Below, piece after piece: positions 17,101 to 21,131 of a DNA stretch of 21,131 nt. This DNA comes from Prasinococcaceae sp. CCMP 1430 (taxonomy: Eukaryota; Prasinodermophyta; Palmophyllophyceae; Prasinococcales; Prasinococcaceae), in assembly GCA_013416795.1 (NCBI GenBank), contig RQSC01000006.1, positions 233,282 through 254,412 on the forward strand. Reading direction: 5' to 3'. Every line of letters begins with the position of its first letter. Within the stretch, counting starts at the first letter, position 1. The position numbers and the translations under genes were made by a program. Under the pieces are notes generated by a model. That model saw only the letters and a program-made list of their open reading frames with translations, made no database searches and was not told the origin of the DNA.

Positions 17101-20100
17101 GCACGTGTTCGTGTGGCACTTGCGCATCATGACGCAGCCCATGGCGATGAGGGGGGCGGTGGCGAAGCCGAACTCCTCCGCGCCGAGCAGCGCGGCGATG
17201 GCGACGTCGCGCGCGGTCTTGAGCTGCCCGTCCGTCTGCACGGCCGCGCGGCCGCGCAGGCCGTTGGCCACCAGCGCCTGGTGCGTCTCGGCGAGGCCGA
17301 TCTCCCACGGGCAGCCCGCGCTCTTGATGCCCGTCCACTTGCTCGCGCCGGTGCCGCCGTCGTGTCCAGAGATGAGCACGTGGTCGGCCTTGGCCTTGAC
17401 CACGCCGCACGCCACCACGCCGACGCCCGTCTCGGACACCAGCTTCACCGACACGTCCGCCTTCGGGTTGGAGAACTTGAGGTCATAGATGAGCTGCGCG
17501 AGGTCCTCGATCGAGTAGATGTCGTGGTGCGGCGGCGGCGAGATGAGGCCCACCCCGGGCGTCGAGCCGCGCGTGGCCGCGATGTCGCCCTTGACCTTGC
17601 TGCCGGGCAGCTCGCCGCCCTCGCCGGGCTTGGCGCCCTGCGCCATCTTGATCTGCAGCTGGTCGGCGTTGGCCAGGTAGTAGCTCGTCACGCCGAAGCG
17701 CCCGCTCGCCACCTGCTTGATGGCGGAGCGCTGGCGGTTGTGCGAGCCGTCCGCCTGCGGCACGAGGCGCCTGGGGTTCTCGCCGCCCTCGCCGGTGTTG
17801 GACTTGCCGCCGATCTCGTTCATGGCCTCGGCGAGCGTGGAGTGCGCCTCGAGCGAGATGGAGCCGTAGCTCATCGCGCCCGTGCAGAAGCGCTTCATGA
17901 TGTCGGCCACGGGCTCGACCTCGGAGATGTCCACCGAGGCGGCGTACTCGGACTTGAAGCGCAGCAGCCCGCGAAGCGTCACCGCCTCGTTGAGCCTGTT
18001 GATCAGCTTCGAGTACTCGGCGAAGGCGTGCTTGCCCTCCGCGGCGTCGGCGGCGCGCACCGCCTTCTGCAGCAGCGCGACGCTCGCCGGGTCGTTCAGG
18101 TGCACCTCGGCGTCGGGCCCGCTGCGCGAGTGGAGCTCGCCGAAGGACGCCAGCGTGCCGCTGCCGGCGGCGACGGCGGCGCTGGCGGCGGCCCCGTAGC
18201 CCATCGCGTGCAGCCTGAGCGCGTCGGTGGCCAGCGCGTCCAGCGACGCTCCCGCCAGCCGGGACACGGTGTTGGGGAAGCACAGCTCGATGACGTCGGG
18301 CGCGAGCCCCACCGCCTCGAAGATCTGCGCGCCCTTGTACGAGGCCAGCGTGCTGATGCCCATCTTGGACATCACCTTGAGCATGCCCGCGCTCGCGGCG
18401 CTGAAGTAGTTGGCGGCGAGCGCGTCCGTGTCGGCCGCGTCGGTGCTGGGGCCGAGGCGGCCGTCCGTGGCGAGCGCCGCGGCGGCCTCGAGCGCCAGGT
18501 AGGGGCAGATGGCGTCGACGCCAAAGCCCACGAGCGTGCAGAAATGGTGCACCTCGCGCGCCTCGGCGGTCTCCAGCACGAGGCCCACGCGCGTGCGCTG
18601 GCGCGCGCGCACCAGGTGCGCGTGCGCGGCGCCGACGGCGAGCAGCGCGGGCACGGCCACGCGCTCGTCGTCCTGCGCGCGGTCGGTGAGCACCACCACC
18701 GTGTGGCCGTCGTCGACGGCGGCGCTGCACTCGCGCGCGACGCGCTCGAGCGCCGCCTTGAGCCCCGCGGGGCCCTCCTTGACCGGCCACGTCGTGTCGA
18801 CCTCGGCGGTCGACCAGCCGTTGCGGTCGAGGCTGAGCACCTGCTCGAGCTCGCCGAGCGTCAGCAGCGGGCGGTCGAGCTCGAGGCGCGCCGCCTGCTC
18901 GGCGGTGGCGCTGCCCAGGTCGCCCTCGGGGCCGATCGGGCAGCGGAGCGACGTGATCACCGCCTCGCGGATGGGGTCGATGGGCGGGTTCGTCACCTGC
19001 GCGAAGCGCTGCTTGAGGTACTCGTACACCAGCTTGGGGCGCTCGGAGATGAGCGCCAGCGGCGCGTCGTTCCCCATCGAGCCCAGCGCCTCGACGCCCC
19101 CGGCGGCCATGGGGCGCAGCATGGTGTCGAGCGTCTCGTTGGTGTACCCCGCCGCGCGCAGCTGCGGCAGCAGCGCCTTGACGCCGGCCTCGCCCGCCGC
19201 GCGCATCGAGCCCACCATGGACGCCTGCACGCGCGGCGGCGGCAGGTCCTTCAGCGAGAACATGTTGGCGGCCACCCAGCGCGCGTACGGCCGCTGCGCG
19301 GCGATGCGCGCCTTGATCTCCTTGTCGTCCACCAGGCGCCCCTCGCTGAAGTCGATCAGGAAGAGGTTGCCCGGCTGGAGGCGGCCCTTGCGCACGATGG
19401 TGTCCTCGGGCACGTCGACGACGCCCACCTCGGAGGACATGACCACGCGCCCGGAGGCCGTCTCGTAGTAGCGCCCCGGCCGCAGGCCGTTGCGGTCGAG
19501 GCTGGCGCCCGCCAGGTGGCCGTCGGTGAACGCCACGAGCGCCGGCCCGTCCCAGGGCTCCATGAGCGCCGAGTTGTAGCGGTAGAAGGCGCGCCTGTCG
19601 GCGTCCATCGCGCCGTCGTTCTGCCAGGCCTCGGGGATCATCAGCATCATCACCTCGGGCAGCGAGCGGCCCGTGAGGTGCAGCAGCTCCATGACGTTGT
19701 CGTAGTTCCCCGAGTCCGAGGTGGAGGGGTCGCAGATGGGGAAGAGCGTCTCGACGTCGCCGCGGTCCACGCCGAGCGCCGCCCAGGGCTGCTCCATGAC
19801 GCCCTCGCGCGCGGTCATCCAGTTGGCGTTGCCGCGCAGCGTGTTGATCTCGCCGTTGTGGCACATCAGGCGGAAGGGCTGCGCGCGGTCCCAGCTGGGC
19901 ACGGTGTTGGTCGAGAAGCGGCTGTGCACCATGCACAGGTGGCTCTCGAACTCCTCGTCGCGCACGTCGGCGTAGTAGGCGCTGATCTGGTCGGCGCGCA
20001 GCTGGCCCTTGTACGTGATGGTGTCCGCGGAGAGCGACACCACGTAGAAGTCCTGCGGCATCGAGGGCGGCGGCGCCGCGTCGCCGCGGCGCGCCTTGAC

Positions 20101-20807
20101 GCGCAGCGTGACCACCTTGCGCAGCATGAACATCTGCTGGTCGGTGGAGAGGCGCCCGCGCGTGCCGCGCGCGGCGGGGCGCAGGAAGACCTGCGCGATG
20201 TGCGGCTCGACGGAGCGCGCCGAGGCGCCGAGGCCCAGGTTGTTGGTGGGCACGTCGCGCCAGCCCAGCACGGCGCAGCCGAGCTCGGTGGCGACCGCCT
20301 CGAAGTCGGCGACGCACGCCGCGCGCTCGTCGGCGTCCGTGGGCAGGAAGAGCATGCCCACGGCGTAGTCGGGCGCCTCCTTCTCGAGGTCGGCGATGCC
20401 CACGTCGCGGCGCGCGACCTTGGCCATGAACTTGCGCGGCATGGCGACGATCATCCCCGCGCCGTCGCCCGAGTTCTCCTCGCAGCCGCAGCCGCCGCGG
20501 TGCTGCATGCGCGCGAGCATCTCGAGCGCGTCGACGACGCACGCGCGCGTGGGCGTGCGCGAGAGCTCGCCCAGGATGCCCACGCCGCACGCGTCGGTGT
20601 CCATCGCCGGGTCGTACAGGCCGCGCTCCGCGCCGCCGCCGCTGTGGCCGCACACTCGGCGCCCCGCGCGCGAGGTGCGGTGTGGCGCCCGCACGCGCGC
20701 GCGCGCGCGCACACATACCGCCAAAAAAACGACGCAAAAATCGCCGCGCAAATATCTCCGCGCGGATCTTTTCGCCGCGCGCAAACGCGTCGCGAATGCG
20801 CAAACAT
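14131..20807 (-). CDS. GLT1: Glutamate synthase (NAD(P)H-GOGAT), fused large and small subunits
   Basis: Exon 1 is 20807-20719 and exon 2 is 20641-14131 (TGA), with a 77-nt intron (GTATGTG...CCACAG, phase 2). The product has 2199 residues, the usual fused length. It makes two glutamates from glutamine and 2-oxoglutarate using NAD(P)H, with glutamine synthetase as partner in ammonium assimilation. Domains in order: class II glutamine amidotransferase with catalytic Cys48 (DTDACGVG), [18 protein letters not shown] and [11 protein letters not shown]; central domain; FMN/2-oxoglutarate synthase domain ([13 protein letters not shown]); 3Fe-4S cysteines 1199, 1205 and 1210 ([12 protein letters not shown]); glucan-like C-terminal domain; then the GltD-like part with [4Fe-4S] cysteines (CMDCGTPYC from 1694, CPAPCEGAC), FAD site [13 protein letters not shown] near 1811, and nucleotide site [10 protein letters not shown] near 1956. 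The 47 residues before Cys48 are basic and probably a targeting/propeptide; the compartment is unclear. Electron donor (NADH or NADPH) is not provable here. Confidence 0.96.
20642..20718 (-). other. 77-nt intron in the glutamate synthase 5' coding region
   Basis: The transcript strand reads GGCG|GTATGTGTGCGCG at the donor and CGGCCACAG|C at the acceptor. Splicing joins two bases of codon 30 to one base of exon 2, and both give arginine. It connects the only nearby ATG (20807) to the conserved frame. Without it the conserved frame has no ATG before the Met of [10 protein letters not shown]. Confidence 0.75.
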
Positions 20808-21131
20808 TACTCCGTGAAATATTTGAAGTCTGGTCGGAATGCACTCAATAAAAGCGCGGAAGCGATGAAAAGGGCGCCTGTGGCGCGCGTTCGACGCGGG
20901 GCCTTTTGGCCTTTCGAACGCCGCTTTCCGCCGCTTCGCCGCGTCGGCGGCGAACCGCTTTTTTTTTTTTTTTTTTTTAAGGAGGCGGCTCGGCGACGGC
21001 GTCGCCGACGGCGTCGGCGGCGACGACGGCGGCCTCGCCGACGGCGAGGGCGGCCTCCCGGACCGGGCGATGGGCGTGGCGACGCACGGCCTCCCTCCCT
21101 CCGTCGATCCCTCCCTCCCTCCCGCCGCCTC
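20808..21131. other. Spacer right of glutamate synthase, with T20 tract
   Basis: This should hold the glutamate synthase promoter on the minus strand. It contains CTCAATAAA (20844-20852), which on the minus strand reads TTTATTGAG, a weak TATA-like element about 40 bp before the ATG. A run of 20 T (20959-20978) follows, then imperfect GCGACGGCGTCG-type repeats (20990-21055) and CCCTCC repeats to the edge. An ATG at 21069 stays open to the window end but is not protein-like enough to call. Confidence 0.45.

Noticed and set aside
13567-20817. Open frame of 2416 codons on the + strand opposite glutamate synthase
   Set aside because: It is the antisense shadow of a GC-rich gene. Its translation is His/Ala/Arg/Val-rich with no domain, whereas the minus strand carries every glutamate synthase motif.
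20808-20844. GTG start at 20844 for glutamate synthase
   Set aside because: GTG starts are not expected in a nuclear eukaryotic gene, a stop codon sits just upstream, and the 77-nt intron gives an ATG start in exact phase.
1-21131. tRNA, rRNA or CRISPR array
   Set aside because: I saw no cloverleaf-like segments with TTCGANNC arms in context, no rRNA-like sequence, and no repeats with unique spacers. The repeats present are microsatellites.
1-21131. Bacterial operon reading (LarC and GltB/GltD are common in bacteria)
   Set aside because: Frame-restoring GT-AG introns, CFAP52, a fused glutamate synthase and alternating gene orientation show eukaryotic nuclear DNA.

Overview
This window looks like nuclear DNA from a GC-rich, intron-rich, flagellated protist, most plausibly a microalga of the haptophyte or stramenopile type. 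Three things point there: short GT-AG introns made mostly of GT/CA dinucleotide repeats, a complete gene for the ciliary protein CFAP52, and a fused single-chain (eukaryotic/algal style) glutamate synthase. A zeta-carotene-desaturase-like flavoprotein is compatible with a plastid but does not prove one. I cannot fix the species from the sequence alone.

Layout, left to right: (1) 3' part of an FAD amine-oxidase / carotenoid-desaturase-like gene (+, 1-2107, 3 exons seen). (2) An intronless leucine-rich-repeat gene (-, 2222-2881), tail to tail with the first. (3) A LarC-like nickel-cofactor (DUF111) gene (+, 3359-5139, 5 exons or possibly 6), which carries a His-rich insertion and lacks the usual C-terminal LarC2 domain. 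(4) CFAP52 (-, 8748-5388, 10 exons, 620 codons reconstructed), tail to tail with LarC. (5) A four-EF-hand protein (+, about 10285-11575), head to head with CFAP52 across a repeat-rich 1.5-kb spacer. (6) A 1.55-kb spacer with long CA arrays and an AT-richer island. (7) A small unrecognised protein gene (+, 13132-13556). (8) A complete NAD(P)H-dependent glutamate synthase gene (-, 20807-14131, one 77-nt intron, 2199 codons). (9) A GC-rich spacer with a T20 tract at the right edge.

The genes do not form one pathway, as expected for eukaryotic nuclear DNA. The most interesting signal is in the introns. Most start GTGCG, most of those in the coding-sequence models are phase 0, many are GT-rich at the front and CA-rich at the back, and at least three CFAP52 introns share a module of two sequence blocks at identical 28-nt spacing. 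That suggests the introns come from a repeated, introner-like family. All exon boundaries were placed by eye from reading-frame continuity and knowledge of the protein families; no alignment or transcript data were available.
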